Shown here: piece by piece, positions 24,763 through 33,399 of the stretch
How positions within the stretch are numbered: the stretch's first letter is position 1
Layout: each line of letters starts with the position of its first letter
Source: Hwanghaeella grinnelliae
Lineage (GTDB): Bacteria; Pseudomonadota; Alphaproteobacteria; UBA8366; Aestuariispiraceae
Direction: 5' to 3'
NCBI RefSeq assembly: GCF_004005845.1
Contig: NZ_SADE01000004.1
Location: forward strand, 496,001-560,000
DNA: 64,000 nucleotides
Program-made: the position numbers and the translations under genes
Notes under the pieces: model-generated
Seen by the model: only the letters and a program-made list of their open reading frames with translations
What the model was told of the DNA's origin: nothing
Databases searched by the model: none

Positions 24763-26138
24763 CACTCCTCTCGCCCGGTGAAGCTTCTTTTTCTGTTACG
24801 GCCCCCGTCCTGGTGATCGGGGCCGGGGCCTGTGGACTGACCGCCGCATTGACGCTGCGAGAGGCGGGGCGGGATGTCCTGGTCCTCGAAAGGGATGCCT
24901 CGCCCAGTGGGTCGACAGCACTGTCATCCGGCATGATCCCGGCGGCGGGAACGCAACGACAGGCGGCAGCGGGCGTAACCGATACGCCGGACCTGATGGC
25001 TGCGGATATTCAAGGAAAAGCAAAGGATCGCGCCGACCCGGCCGTGACGGCGGCGGTGACACAGGTGGCTGGGTCGACCGTCGATTGGCTCGACAGCCTG
25101 CCGGAAGTCGACCTGCCATTGGTGACGGGGTTTCTCTATCCGGGGCACAGCGTGGAGCGCATGCATGCGCCGCCGAACCGCACGGGGGAGGCACTGATGG
25201 GGATGCTTCTGACCGCGGCGGGCCGCATGGACATCGATATCGTGACCGAAGCGCATGTGACCGCGCTCTTCGCCGGCGAAGACGGCCGGGTCAAAGGTGT
25301 TCGCGTCACCCGGCCCGACGGGACGGTCGAGGATATCGGCTGCGACACGCTGATTCTGGCCTGCAACGGCTATGGCGGAAACAAGACGATGGTCGCCGAA
25401 CACATTCCCGAAATGGCCAAGGCGGACTATTTCGGACATGTGGGGAACCAGGGTGACGCGGTGCGCTGGGGTGTCGAACTTGGCGGTGAGGCCAAGCACA
25501 TGTCCGCGTACCAGGGACACGGCTCCGTCGCGGTGCCGCATGGCATCCTGATCACCTGGGCCCTGATGATGGAAGGCGGGATTCAGGTCAATGCGGCCGG
25601 CGAGCGCTTTTCAAACGAACATCAAGGCTATTCCGAGCAAAGCGTCGCTGTGTTGGCGCAACCCGGCAAGGTCGCCTGGGACGTCTTCGATGATCGGATC
25701 CACAAACTGGGCATGGAATTTGACGATTATCGCAATGCTTCAGACCAACGGGCGGTTGTTCATGCGAATTCTGTCGAAGATTTAGCGTCCAGGATCGGTG
25801 TCGATGCAAGGAAGCTCGCCGCAGCGATTGCGGAGACCCATGCGGTCGGAACGGACAGGTTCGGACGCGACCTTTCCGTGAATCCGGGATTAGACGCGCC
25901 GTTTTATGCCGTTAAGGTGACCGGCGCGTTGTTCCACACCCAGGGTGGCCTGCGGATCGACGGTGCCGCGCGCGTGTTGCGTTCCGGAACCGATGATCCT
26001 TTGCCGAACCTCTATGCCGGGGGCGGAGCCGCCTGTGGTGTCTCCGGCCCGGAGGTCAGCGGATATCTATCCGGCAACGGGTTGCTGACAGCGGTGACAC
26101 TCGGGCGTCTAGCGGGGTTGGATGTGAGGAAAAGTTAG
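24759..26138 (+). CDS. FAD-dependent oxidoreductase (fumarate-reductase flavoprotein family)
   Basis: A 459-residue protein of the FAD_binding_2 family. The dinucleotide motif VLVIGAGACGLTAALTLREAG is split here as residues about 15-35, followed by LERDASPSGSTALSSGMI and, near the end, NLYAGGGAACGVSG and the GYLSGNGLL segment. Such enzymes oxidise or reduce C-C bonds next to carboxylates (succinate, 3-oxosteroid or urocanate type). The GTG start at 24759 overlaps the hydrolase TGA, so it belongs to the operon and ends it. No heme or Fe-S partner is present. Only 12 bp separate it from the convergent outer-membrane-protein gene. Confidence 0.85.
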   Translation: MTLLSPGEASFSVTAPVLVIGAGACGLTAALTLREAGRDVLVLERDASPSGSTALSSGMIPAAGTQRQAAAGVTDTPDLMAADIQGKAKDRADPAVTAAVTQVAGSTVDWLDSLPEVDLPLVTGFLYPGHSVERMHAPPNRTGEALMGMLLTAAGRMDIDIVTEAHVTALFAGEDGRVKGVRVTRPDGTVEDIGCDTLILACNGYGGNKTMVAEHIPEMAKADYFGHVGNQGDAVRWGVELGGEAKHMSAYQGHGSVAVPHGILITWALMMEGGIQVNAAGERFSNEHQGYSEQSVAVLAQPGKVAWDVFDDRIHKLGMEFDDYRNASDQRAVVHANSVEDLASRIGVDARKLAAAIAETHAVGTDRFGRDLSVNPGLDAPFYAVKVTGALFHTQGGLRIDGAARVLRSGTDDPLPNLYAGGGAACGVSGPEVSGYLSGNGLLTAVTLGRLAGLDVRKS

Positions 26139-26150
26139 CACACCATGAAG

Positions 26151-26987
26151 CTAGAACCGCTTGATCAGGCCGATACGGAGATTGTGAGAATCAAATGCGG
26201 CTTCATGCTTGATGGAGGCGCCAAACACGGTCCCTCCAACCGATCTGGCGAAGGATTGGCGTTCATTGATGATTTCGGGATAGTAGCTGGAAACATAGTC
26301 CCCACGAAGTATCCAGCCATTGTCGAGGTTATATGAAACACCAAGATTCGACGATACGCCGAAGGCAATCGTGCTGTCGGTGAAATCGGAAGGGCCGCCG
26401 CCCGAATTGTCGTCGTCATAACTGAAATCATATTTGAAGTGGCCAACCGACGGACCTGCCGCAGCATGAACCATCCAATTACCGATCACGTAGCCGATTT
26501 TCGGGCGGATGCTGAAGGAGTAATTGTTTTCGATGGTGGTCCGTATCGCGAATCTCACAGGGACAGCGGCGGCCACGAAACTGCCCGACGCGTTTGACGT
26601 TTCCGAATAATTCATGACCGTTGCGTCGGCCTCTATCCCATAAACCAGTGCTCCATCCTGGAAATCGTACCCAAACAAGCCGGAGCCGCTAAACGACGTT
26701 CTGTCGATGGCTGACTGCAAGCTCGGTCTCAGGTCATCCAGATCGAATTGAGAATTGAAGTAGGGCGATAGTTCGGCCTCGCTATCCGGGCGAGATGCCC
26801 CATAGACGCCGCCGACTGTAAATCCGCCATACAAGCCTTGCCAGCCGGTATCTGGGCCTGAACCTGCGTGGGCCTTTGGCGTGAAGGTCAGAGCCATCGC
26901 AATAGAAACGGCGGCAAAGAAGGAGAAAACTATGCCGTTGTCCCTCTTGCCGCGCGGAAATGTTATTGCATGAATATGATTGCGCAC
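26151..26987 (-). CDS. Outer-membrane beta-barrel protein (porin-like, OmpA/Omp25 type)
   Basis: A 278-residue exported protein. The signal peptide (about 20-42, ending KAHA-GS) is followed by GWQGLYGGFTVGG, alternating hydrophobic and polar strands (YSFSIRPKIGYVIGNWMVHAAAG) and a terminal Phe (IGLIKRF), typical of eight-stranded outer-membrane barrels in Alphaproteobacteria. The GTG start at 26987 has GGGGGAG at a good distance. It stands alone, with the sulfation operon upstream on the same strand and the catabolic operon converging. A pore or surface-stability role is likely; specificity is unknown. Confidence 0.8.
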   Translation of the reverse strand: MRNHIHAITFPRGKRDNGIVFSFFAAVSIAMALTFTPKAHAGSGPDTGWQGLYGGFTVGGVYGASRPDSEAELSPYFNSQFDLDDLRPSLQSAIDRTSFSGSGLFGYDFQDGALVYGIEADATVMNYSETSNASGSFVAAAVPVRFAIRTTIENNYSFSIRPKIGYVIGNWMVHAAAGPSVGHFKYDFSYDDDNSGGGPSDFTDSTIAFGVSSNLGVSYNLDNGWILRGDYVSSYYPEIINERQSFARSVGGTVFGASIKHEAAFDSHNLRIGLIKRF

Positions 26988-27253
26988 GGAATCTCCCCCG
27001 AAAACGATTAATGCTCACGCGTTTTCTATAGAATACCAAAAGTATCTTTTTGGTTAATGGAACAATATTGTCGCTGTATTGCTGCGATCTAGGGAAGAGG
27101 CATTAGCTGAAAATCAATTAGAATATTCTGCAATAATACATTCTTCTGGTGTGGGCAGCACGGAAACATCGGGCGGGCCGGTCGGGGAAAATGACCGATG
27201 GCTTTTCCCCGCACCGAGTAGTCCGCAATTGGACGCCGCGATAATAAAGGGGT
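26988..27253. promoter_or_regulatory. Promoter region of the outer-membrane protein gene
   Basis: This 266-bp AT-richer stretch lies between the cysNC stop and the outer-membrane-protein start. It contains an inverted repeat GGGGAAAA (27184-27191) / TTTTCCCC (27203-27210) and probably the promoter of the leftward gene. No small gene is convincing. Confidence 0.4.
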
Positions 27254-27268
27254 CTAGATCAACCCCTT
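27247..27268 (-). terminator. Terminator of the cysD-cysNC operon
   Basis: On the minus strand, AAGGGGT pairs with ACCCCTT (27247-27253 with 27262-27268), spanning the cysNC stop codon and followed by TTATTAT. This is a short rho-independent terminator overlapping the gene end. Confidence 0.55.
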
Positions 27269-29143
27269 ATCGCGCATCGCCTGGATCACATTCTCCGCCG
27301 CTTGTTCGGGCGTCAGGTCGCCGGTTCGTAGATGCAGTTCCGGGGCCTCCGGCGGCTCATAAGGGCTGTCTATCCCCGTGAAGTTCTTGATCGCGCCCTC
27401 GCGGGCCTTCGCATACAGGCCCTTCGGATCACGCGTTTCGCAAACTTCCAGCGGTGCATCGACGAAGACCTCAAGGAATTCGCCATCTTCCACCATTTGC
27501 CGCACCATGTCCCGCTCGCTGCGGAAGGGTGAAATGAAGGAGACGACGACGATCATGCCCGCATCAACGAACAACTTCGCGGTTTCCCCGACGCGGCGGA
27601 TGTTTTCCACACGGTCGGCATCGGTGAAGCCCAGATCGCGGTTCAGCCCGTGGCGGACATTGTCGCCATCCAGAATATAGGTGTGCTTGCCCAGCGAATG
27701 CAGGCGTTTCTCCACCAGGTTGGCGACGGTGGATTTACCGGCGCCCGATAGGCCGGTGAACCAAAGAATGCTGGGGGTCTGCCCCTTCATTCGGGCACGT
27801 TCGGCCTTGTCGATGTCGATTTCCTGCCAAACCAGGTTCGTGGCCCGGCGCAGACCGAAAGAGATCATGCCGGCGGCGACTGTCTGGTTCGTGAACTTGT
27901 CGATCAGAATGAAGGCGCCGGTCCGTTGGTTCTCCGCATAAGGGTCATAGGCAATCGCGCGATCCAGCGAGAAGTTGCAGAACGCAACCATGTTCAATTC
28001 GAGTTCCTTCGCCGAGTTGTGTTCCAGCGAGTTCACATTGATCGCATGTTTGATTTCGGTGACCGTGGCGCTGACCGTCGCCGAACCGATCTTCATCAGA
28101 TACGGGCGACCAGGATACATTTGCTCATCCGTCATCCAGATCATATGAGCTGCAAACTGATCGGTAATCTGGGCTGGTTGCTCGGCGGTTGAGATGACAT
28201 CGCCGCGGCTGATGTCAATTTCATCCGCCAGGGTGATCGTTACCGCTTCGCCCGCTGCAGCTTCCCTAGCTTCGCCATCCTGATCCAGAATGCCGGTGAC
28301 CGTGGATGTCCGACCCGACGGCATGACGGCTATTTCCTCGCCGATCGCGATCTTGCCGCTGGCGACAGTTCCGCTGAAACCACGGAAGTTCAAGTTTGGC
28401 CTGTTCACCCACTGAACCGGCAGACGGAAAGGGGCGTTTTCCAAGGTGTCGGTGACGGAGATCTTTTCCAAAGCGCCCAGAAGTGTCGGCCCGTCATACC
28501 ATGGCATGGCGTCGCCGCTTTCCAGCACATTGTCCCCTTTCAATGCGGAAAGGGGGACGGCCGTGACGCTTCGGATGCCTACTTCTTCTGCAAAGGCGCG
28601 ATATTCCTTGGCGATTTCGTCGAACCGTTCTTGCGAATAGTCGACCAGATCCATCTTGTTGACGGCCAGAACGACATCTTTGATGCCGACAAGGTGTGCG
28701 ATGAAGGTGTGCCGTTTGGTCTGTGTCAGAACACCCTTGCGCGCATCGGCCAGGATGACGGCCACATCGACATTCGAAGCGCCGGTCGCCATGTTGCGGG
28801 TATATTGCTCATGGCCCGGCGCGTCGGCGACGATGAACTTCCGGGCATCGGTCGCAAAAAAACGGTATGCGACATCGATGGTGATGCCCTGTTCGCGCTC
28901 TGCCTGTAAGCCATCGACCAGAAGGGCGAAATCGATGCCGTCTTCGACCGTGCCGACCTTTCGGCTATCGGTTTCGAGGGATGCCAATTGATCTTCGAAG
29001 ATCAGTTTCGAATCGTAGAGCAGGCGACCGATCAGCGTGCTCTTACCGTCGTCGACACTGCCGCACGTAATGAAGCGCAGCATCGGCTTTTCGCTCTGCT
29101 CACGAAGATAAGCGTCGATATCCTTGGCGTGGAGGGCGTCCAT
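27254..29143 (-). CDS. cysNC: Bifunctional sulfate adenylyltransferase subunit 1 / APS kinase (CysNC)
   Basis: A 629-residue fusion. Residues about 20-430 are the GTPase-type CysN subunit of ATP sulfurylase ([19 protein letters not shown]-loop; [18 protein letters not shown]3 region; [10 protein letters not shown]). Residues about 440-629 are APS kinase ([19 protein letters not shown]-loop; [17 protein letters not shown]). With CysD it makes APS from sulfate and ATP, then PAPS. The ATG shares one base with the CysD TGA (TGATG at 29141-29145). The sulfotransferase and ASST-like genes next door suggest that PAPS is used for sulfation, not only for cysteine synthesis. A terminator overlaps the end. 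Confidence 0.96.
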   Translation of the reverse strand: MDALHAKDIDAYLREQSEKPMLRFITCGSVDDGKSTLIGRLLYDSKLIFEDQLASLETDSRKVGTVEDGIDFALLVDGLQAEREQGITIDVAYRFFATDARKFIVADAPGHEQYTRNMATGASNVDVAVILADARKGVLTQTKRHTFIAHLVGIKDVVLAVNKMDLVDYSQERFDEIAKEYRAFAEEVGIRSVTAVPLSALKGDNVLESGDAMPWYDGPTLLGALEKISVTDTLENAPFRLPVQWVNRPNLNFRGFSGTVASGKIAIGEEIAVMPSGRTSTVTGILDQDGEAREAAAGEAVTITLADEIDISRGDVISTAEQPAQITDQFAAHMIWMTDEQMYPGRPYLMKIGSATVSATVTEIKHAINVNSLEHNSAKELELNMVAFCNFSLDRAIAYDPYAENQRTGAFILIDKFTNQTVAAGMISFGLRRATNLVWQEIDIDKAERARMKGQTPSILWFTGLSGAGKSTVANLVEKRLHSLGKHTYILDGDNVRHGLNRDLGFTDADRVENIRRVGETAKLFVDAGMIVVVSFISPFRSERDMVRQMVEDGEFLEVFVDAPLEVCETRDPKGLYAKAREGAIKNFTGIDSPYEPPEAPELHLRTGDLTPEQAAENVIQAMRDKGLI

Positions 29144-30051
29144 CAGAAGTATCCCTCCTGCTTCTTCTTTTCCATGCTACCGGATTGGTCATGATCGATG
29201 ATCCGCCCCTGGCGCTCCGAGGTGCGGGCGATCAAGGTCTCGGCTACAATTCCCTGTAGCGACGTGGCTTCGCTTTCGACCGCGGCGGTGAGGGGATAGC
29301 AGCCCAGTGTGCGGAACCTGACGCTCCGCTCTTGGACCTCTTCACCCGGGTCCAACGGCAAACGGTCGTCATCGACCATGATCAACTGGCCGTTCCGTTC
29401 GACGACCGGCCGCTTGGCCGCGAAGTAGAGGGGGACAATCGGGATCTCCTCCATCAGGATGTATTCCCAGATGTCGAGCTCGGTCCAATTTGAGATCGGG
29501 AAGGCGCGCACACTCTCCCCCGTCTTGATCCGGCAATTGTAGAGGTTCCACAATTCCGGCCGCTGGTTCTTCGGGTCCCAGCGATGGGTCGAGGTCCGGA
29601 AGGACATAATCCGTTCCTTCGCGCGTGATTTTTCCTCGTCCCGGCGTGCGCCGCCGATGGCGCAGTCGAATTTATAATGGCTCAGCGCCTGTTTTAGGGC
29701 TTCGGTCTTCATTGTATCGGTATAAAAGGACGACCCATGCGTGAACGGATTGACGTTGTCCCGCACGCCCTCTTGGTTTGTGTGGACGATCAGGTCCAGC
29801 CCCAATTCCGCAGCCCGTTGGTCACGGAAAGCGATCATTTCCCGGAACTTCCAGGTCGTATCCACATGCAGAAGCGGGAAGGGGGGGCGCCCGGGCTGAA
29901 AAGCCTTCATCGCCAGATGCAGCATCACCGACGAATCCTTGCCGATGGAATACATCATGACCGGGTTACGGAACTCGGCCGCGACCTCCCGGAAAATGTG
30001 AATGCTCTCCGCTTCCAACGCGCGGAGATGAGAGCGTCTGCTCAAACTCAT
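29143..30051 (-). CDS. cysD: Sulfate adenylyltransferase subunit 2 (CysD)
   Basis: A 302-residue catalytic subunit of ATP sulfurylase, of the PP-loop (adenine nucleotide alpha-hydrolase) family. The [13 protein letters not shown] motif (about 36-48), [16 protein letters not shown] and [16 protein letters not shown] are typical of CysD. It forms a heterodimer with the CysN part of the next gene and adenylates sulfate to APS. Its gene precedes cysNC with overlap, as in many bacteria. A 107-bp gap with a possible promoter separates it from the sulfotransferase gene upstream on the strand. Confidence 0.96.
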   Translation of the reverse strand: MSLSRRSHLRALEAESIHIFREVAAEFRNPVMMYSIGKDSSVMLHLAMKAFQPGRPPFPLLHVDTTWKFREMIAFRDQRAAELGLDLIVHTNQEGVRDNVNPFTHGSSFYTDTMKTEALKQALSHYKFDCAIGGARRDEEKSRAKERIMSFRTSTHRWDPKNQRPELWNLYNCRIKTGESVRAFPISNWTELDIWEYILMEEIPIVPLYFAAKRPVVERNGQLIMVDDDRLPLDPGEEVQERSVRFRTLGCYPLTAAVESEATSLQGIVAETLIARTSERQGRIIDHDQSGSMEKKKQEGYF

Positions 30052-30158
30052 GACGGGATATTTGCCTCAATTTCGGAGGATTTGAATAATTGTGCAGCCG
30101 TGTATCGGCCTACCTTGCGGATGTAAACATTTAGATAGGCGAAACGTATTGGCACTGC

Positions 30159-31223
30159 TCAGGCTTTCGATCGTTCAATTTTGCTGCGGGACGCTTCAAC
30201 GAGACGGTCGTATAGGGCCGAGACTTCTTCCAACAGGGACGGATCTGCGGAGGCGTCGTCCTTCGCATTACTGATGACGAATGACTCCGCGCTGCTGTCG
30301 GTATCCTCAATTTCGCAGATCACGGCGAGTCGATTCCAGGTTTCTGGATCGCTGCACAGATCCTCATAACACACGAAATAGTCTTCATCGGACGCGTGCT
30401 CGAGTAACCACGAATAGGTCTGCCGCCAGATCTCAAGCCAATACTCGATGCCGTCTGGAGCCAAATCGGAAAGGCGCTTCTGTCCTTCGCGATCGAATTG
30501 GAAATGCCGGTGATCGTGCCCAAACTCATGGTGCCCAAGCCATGTCATGTAAGATTGGACAAATGGGTCTTCCTTCTGTTGCTTGAGGAAGTTGGCATGC
30601 TGACGCATTAACGATCCGGCATGTGTTATGGGATCCCTGAACGGGATCAGAGTGATGGCATTCGGGAAGGTCTGCCGAATGGCCTTCAACCTGAGAATAT
30701 TGTTGTTGTTCTTGGAAAGATACCGTCGGCGCCCGTCACTATCCGCATTTAGGATGGCGGAGACATAAGCAGCAAACTTCTCAGTAACATCCTGTGCCGG
30801 TAAATGCGGTTTTAGGCATGTCTTGGTGATATAGTTTTCGCCGTCGAATATGCGCCAAAAGACTTCGTCCAGGCTTTCGGGGCTATCGACACCGACAAGA
30901 ATGCGGTCACCATGCGCCCGCTCGGATAGGCTGTCGTCGCCCTGCGACCGGGCCGCGACCTTGCCCCAAATCTTAGGGGCCAAGACAAATGGCATGTTTC
31001 GATAGGTAAGCGAACAAAAGGCGCCGGATGCATAGATACGGCGCATCAGAATGGTTGTTCCCGCGCGGGCCAAACCGGAAACGAAGATGTGCCGGGTGTA
31101 GCGATCCTGTTCTACATTGTGATCGCCGGCCTTTTGATCGATGTCGAAGCTCAGCTCCGCAATCGGCGTAAATTGAAGGGCAATCCGATGGAGGATCCGG
31201 TCTAGAAAGCTATATTCAACCAT
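30159..31223 (-). CDS. Sulfotransferase family protein
   Basis: A 354-residue soluble protein with PAPS-binding landmarks: the 5'-phosphosulfate loop HIFVSGLARAGTTILMRR (about 45-62) and the 3'-phosphate region TLIPFRDPITHAGSLMRQH (about 190-208). I chose the ATG at 31223 (MVEYSFLDR), which overlaps the preceding small-protein gene by 8 bp; a longer frame upstream would run through that gene. PAPS from the adjacent CysD/CysNC is the obvious donor. The acceptor, perhaps a surface glycan, lipid or secreted small molecule, is unknown. No signal peptide is visible, so it probably acts in the cytoplasm. Confidence 0.82.
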   Translation of the reverse strand: MVEYSFLDRILHRIALQFTPIAELSFDIDQKAGDHNVEQDRYTRHIFVSGLARAGTTILMRRIYASGAFCSLTYRNMPFVLAPKIWGKVAARSQGDDSLSERAHGDRILVGVDSPESLDEVFWRIFDGENYITKTCLKPHLPAQDVTEKFAAYVSAILNADSDGRRRYLSKNNNNILRLKAIRQTFPNAITLIPFRDPITHAGSLMRQHANFLKQQKEDPFVQSYMTWLGHHEFGHDHRHFQFDREGQKRLSDLAPDGIEYWLEIWRQTYSWLLEHASDEDYFVCYEDLCSDPETWNRLAVICEIEDTDSSAESFVISNAKDDASADPSLLEEVSALYDRLVEASRSKIERSKA

Positions 31224-31587
31224 GGAAAATTGCCTTCCGTACCCAAACGTACAGACTGGCTGCGACGACGCTTGCAGCAATACCGATCCAAGTGAGGATG
31301 AAAGACTGGAACCCGCTGAAAACCCAGTCGAATCCAACAACCAATAGACCGGCAATACTCAGGACGACGGCCAGAAGGAAAGCGATTTTAAGCGACGCCC
31401 CAAATGTCCGTTGGGCATAGGCGGCCATTGCTTTTTCTTTCCAGTGATCCGACACGGATTTCGCCATGACGGTGCGCAAAGCGCTTTGGCTGGAATTGCT
31501 TAGCCTTCGCAGTGGGGGCAAGAATGGCAGGGCCATGACGACTTCGACGAGGACGACACATAGAATGGTTGTCAGAAACCAATTCAC
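31216..31587 (-). CDS. Small two-to-three-helix membrane protein of the sulfation locus
   Basis: A 123-residue protein starting with GTG at 31587, which overlaps the previous TGA (GTGA). It has an N-terminal helix (NWFLTTILCVVLVEVVMALPFLPPLR), a basic amphipathic middle (HWKEKAMAAYAQRTFG) and two more hydrophobic segments toward the C-terminus (IAFLLAVVLSIAGLLVVGF; FILTWIGIAASVVAASLYVWV). I know no family. It is coupled to its neighbours on both sides, so it probably works with the sulfotransferase or the arylsulfotransferase-like protein, perhaps as a membrane anchor. Confidence 0.65.
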   Translation of the reverse strand: MNWFLTTILCVVLVEVVMALPFLPPLRRLSNSSQSALRTVMAKSVSDHWKEKAMAAYAQRTFGASLKIAFLLAVVLSIAGLLVVGFDWVFSGFQSFILTWIGIAASVVAASLYVWVRKAIFHG

Positions 31588-31850
31588 GGCTTGTCGGCGC
31601 CTTTCGTGTCGTCGTCCACGGCGGGATCGGTCGCGACAGCCTGCTTGGCAGCCTTGCGTTTCTTCATGATCCGTTTGACCGGGTACCAAAGGATTGCGAA
31701 AAAGGCCATGACAATTGATGCCAATATTCCGAGCACGACGGCGATTGTACCCGCGCCGGCCCCTGGGCCGATGTAAGCCCAAGCGGGGGCTGGCGTTAAA
31801 GCAACCAACGCTATCAGAAAAACAACTGCTCTTATTCTTGAGTCCGGCAT
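31584..31850 (-). CDS. Small YIGPGAGAG-type membrane protein of the sulfation locus
   Basis: An 88-residue protein with a signal peptide or first helix (about 7-25, ending PAWA), then AYIGPGAGAG (about 25-34), a hydrophobic helix (about 36-58) and a basic, then acidic, C-terminal tail. Small proteins with this glycine-rich start recur in bacterial extracellular-polymer loci, but their function is not established as far as I know. The start at 31850 overlaps the arylsulfotransferase-like gene's end by 19 bp, and its TGA overlaps the next GTG, which ties it into the operon. Confidence 0.65.
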   Translation of the reverse strand: MPDSRIRAVVFLIALVALTPAPAWAYIGPGAGAGTIAVVLGILASIVMAFFAILWYPVKRIMKKRKAAKQAVATDPAVDDDTKGADKP

Positions 31851-33202
31851 TCGAAAATCCTTTCGTCAAAGAAATCCTGTGGCAGCCACTTCATTTCTGA
31901 GACCACATAGTTTGTATCATTGGTACCAGGTTTCATGTTTGCGACTTTGAACACGACCTCTCCATTGCTGTCGACTTCAAAGGCTTCGCCTTGTTGGGCG
32001 CTTGTGACGAAAATCGATCCGTTTTCAATGATTTGCGCTTTTCCGCGGATCCTGGAGTAAAAGCCGTAGTCGTTGCCATCAACCAACACAGACGTTTCAA
32101 AAGTGTCCGGATCGATAGCTACGATTTCGCTGAAATCCCGGCTCATTCTATTGTTAAAGATCGAAATTCGTCCATCGGGCAGCCAATCCGGGTCGTGTTG
32201 CCGTTGCGTCGCTCCGACACGCCACCACTTGATCTTATGTGACTTCCTATCCAGGACAAAAACCAAGTTCAGCGAACGGGCGCTGATCAGCAAGTCGCCG
32301 GCCTCAAAGGAGTCAAACTGGTTGGCAATGGAGGCGGGCAGGGGGTCCACATCGTTGAAATGGATGGCGTCCTGCAACCAAGTGCCTGTCGTATTGCGGC
32401 TGTTACCGCCGAGATCGTCCGAATGCTTACGTCGAACTTCCAGGACATCGATTGTCGGGTTTGCAGAAATGATTTCGGCCAGCGAAATCTGATCCAAAAT
32501 GCTTCCATCGGACACGGACACTTGGGTGATCGTTTCAGGGTCAAAAAAGGTCCAAACGCTCTTGCCGTCGATATCCGCTGTCACCGCGTGGTGGAAGTGA
32601 CCGGGCGTTGTCCAATCTCTCTCGCCGCAAGCAGTGAATTTCTGGATTGAGACACTGCCGTCGAAAGTAAAAACAATCGAGCCATCGGGAAAGATCTCGA
32701 CACCGTGAACAAATTTTCGATGTTTTGGGCGCGGGGTTACCTCGCCTACCGACACTTCGTCGAGAATCCAGGACTTAACCAATTTGAGATCTGGCGACAG
32801 CAAGAGCACGGCGTTCTCAATGCTGCCGTTGATGTCGAATGCTCCGATCAAGGCGCGCCATCCAGAAGCCATTTTCGTTGGATCGGCTTCCATGACCAAA
32901 CCATTGAGCTTTAGGCTAGGTGCATCCGGCACTGGGGTGAAACCGGAATAATCGACCCCTGCCGGCCGCGGTGTCCGAACCGGTTCATCTTCGTAGGCCC
33001 CTGAAACGAAGCTCAGCAATTCATGCACGACTTCTTTCGTGGTTGTCGGAAATGAAGCGACATGAACTGCAGCTTCACCGAACCACCCCGACTTATCGCT
33101 ACCGGCGATCGTTGATTTTATCGACCAACCAAACGCAACCGTGAAAAGGAGCCATAAAAGGAGACATAGAAGGAACAACCATATCGGAATACGTTGCTGC
33201 AT
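31832..33202 (-). CDS. Arylsulfotransferase (ASST)-like membrane-anchored protein
   Basis: A 456-residue protein with an N-terminal membrane anchor (about 7-28) and a periplasmic beta-propeller-like region. Segments HGVEIFPDGSIVFTFDGSVS, HHAVTADIDGKSVWTF, AIHFNDVDPLP and QRQHDPDWLPDGRISIFNN follow the arylsulfotransferase family (ASST/Arylsulfotransf_2), whose enzymes move sulfate from aryl sulfate donors by a covalent histidine. Several conserved-looking histidines occur in the HH/HFNDVD and QHDPDWLPDG regions. It is first in a coupled four-gene run with two small membrane proteins and a PAPS-type sulfotransferase. It may transfer or recognise sulfate at the cell surface. Whether it is catalytic is untested. 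Confidence 0.75.
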   Translation of the reverse strand: MQQRIPIWLFLLCLLLWLLFTVAFGWSIKSTIAGSDKSGWFGEAAVHVASFPTTTKEVVHELLSFVSGAYEDEPVRTPRPAGVDYSGFTPVPDAPSLKLNGLVMEADPTKMASGWRALIGAFDINGSIENAVLLLSPDLKLVKSWILDEVSVGEVTPRPKHRKFVHGVEIFPDGSIVFTFDGSVSIQKFTACGERDWTTPGHFHHAVTADIDGKSVWTFFDPETITQVSVSDGSILDQISLAEIISANPTIDVLEVRRKHSDDLGGNSRNTTGTWLQDAIHFNDVDPLPASIANQFDSFEAGDLLISARSLNLVFVLDRKSHKIKWWRVGATQRQHDPDWLPDGRISIFNNRMSRDFSEIVAIDPDTFETSVLVDGNDYGFYSRIRGKAQIIENGSIFVTSAQQGEAFEVDSNGEVVFKVANMKPGTNDTNYVVSEMKWLPQDFFDERIFECRTQE

Positions 33203-33399
33203 GCTGCGTTTTAATCCTACGTCACAACGTCTAAGCTGGCGAAACTGGCTTATTCTTTAGTCGGCATTCCTAGCATAGTTGACTTTGTGCTCAAACCTTT
33301 ACGGGCATATGTTCGAATATATTATTACCTTAAATGGGGCCTAGTTTACCGCTCCAGCCGCTTTAACGAATAGTTTTCCTGACGGCCACGTTACAATCT

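Noticed and set aside
27184-27210. An 8-bp GGGGAAAA/TTTTCCCC hairpin as a terminator
   Set aside because: It lies upstream of the leftward outer-membrane gene and beyond the cysNC end, where a better terminator overlaps the stop; its role is unclear.
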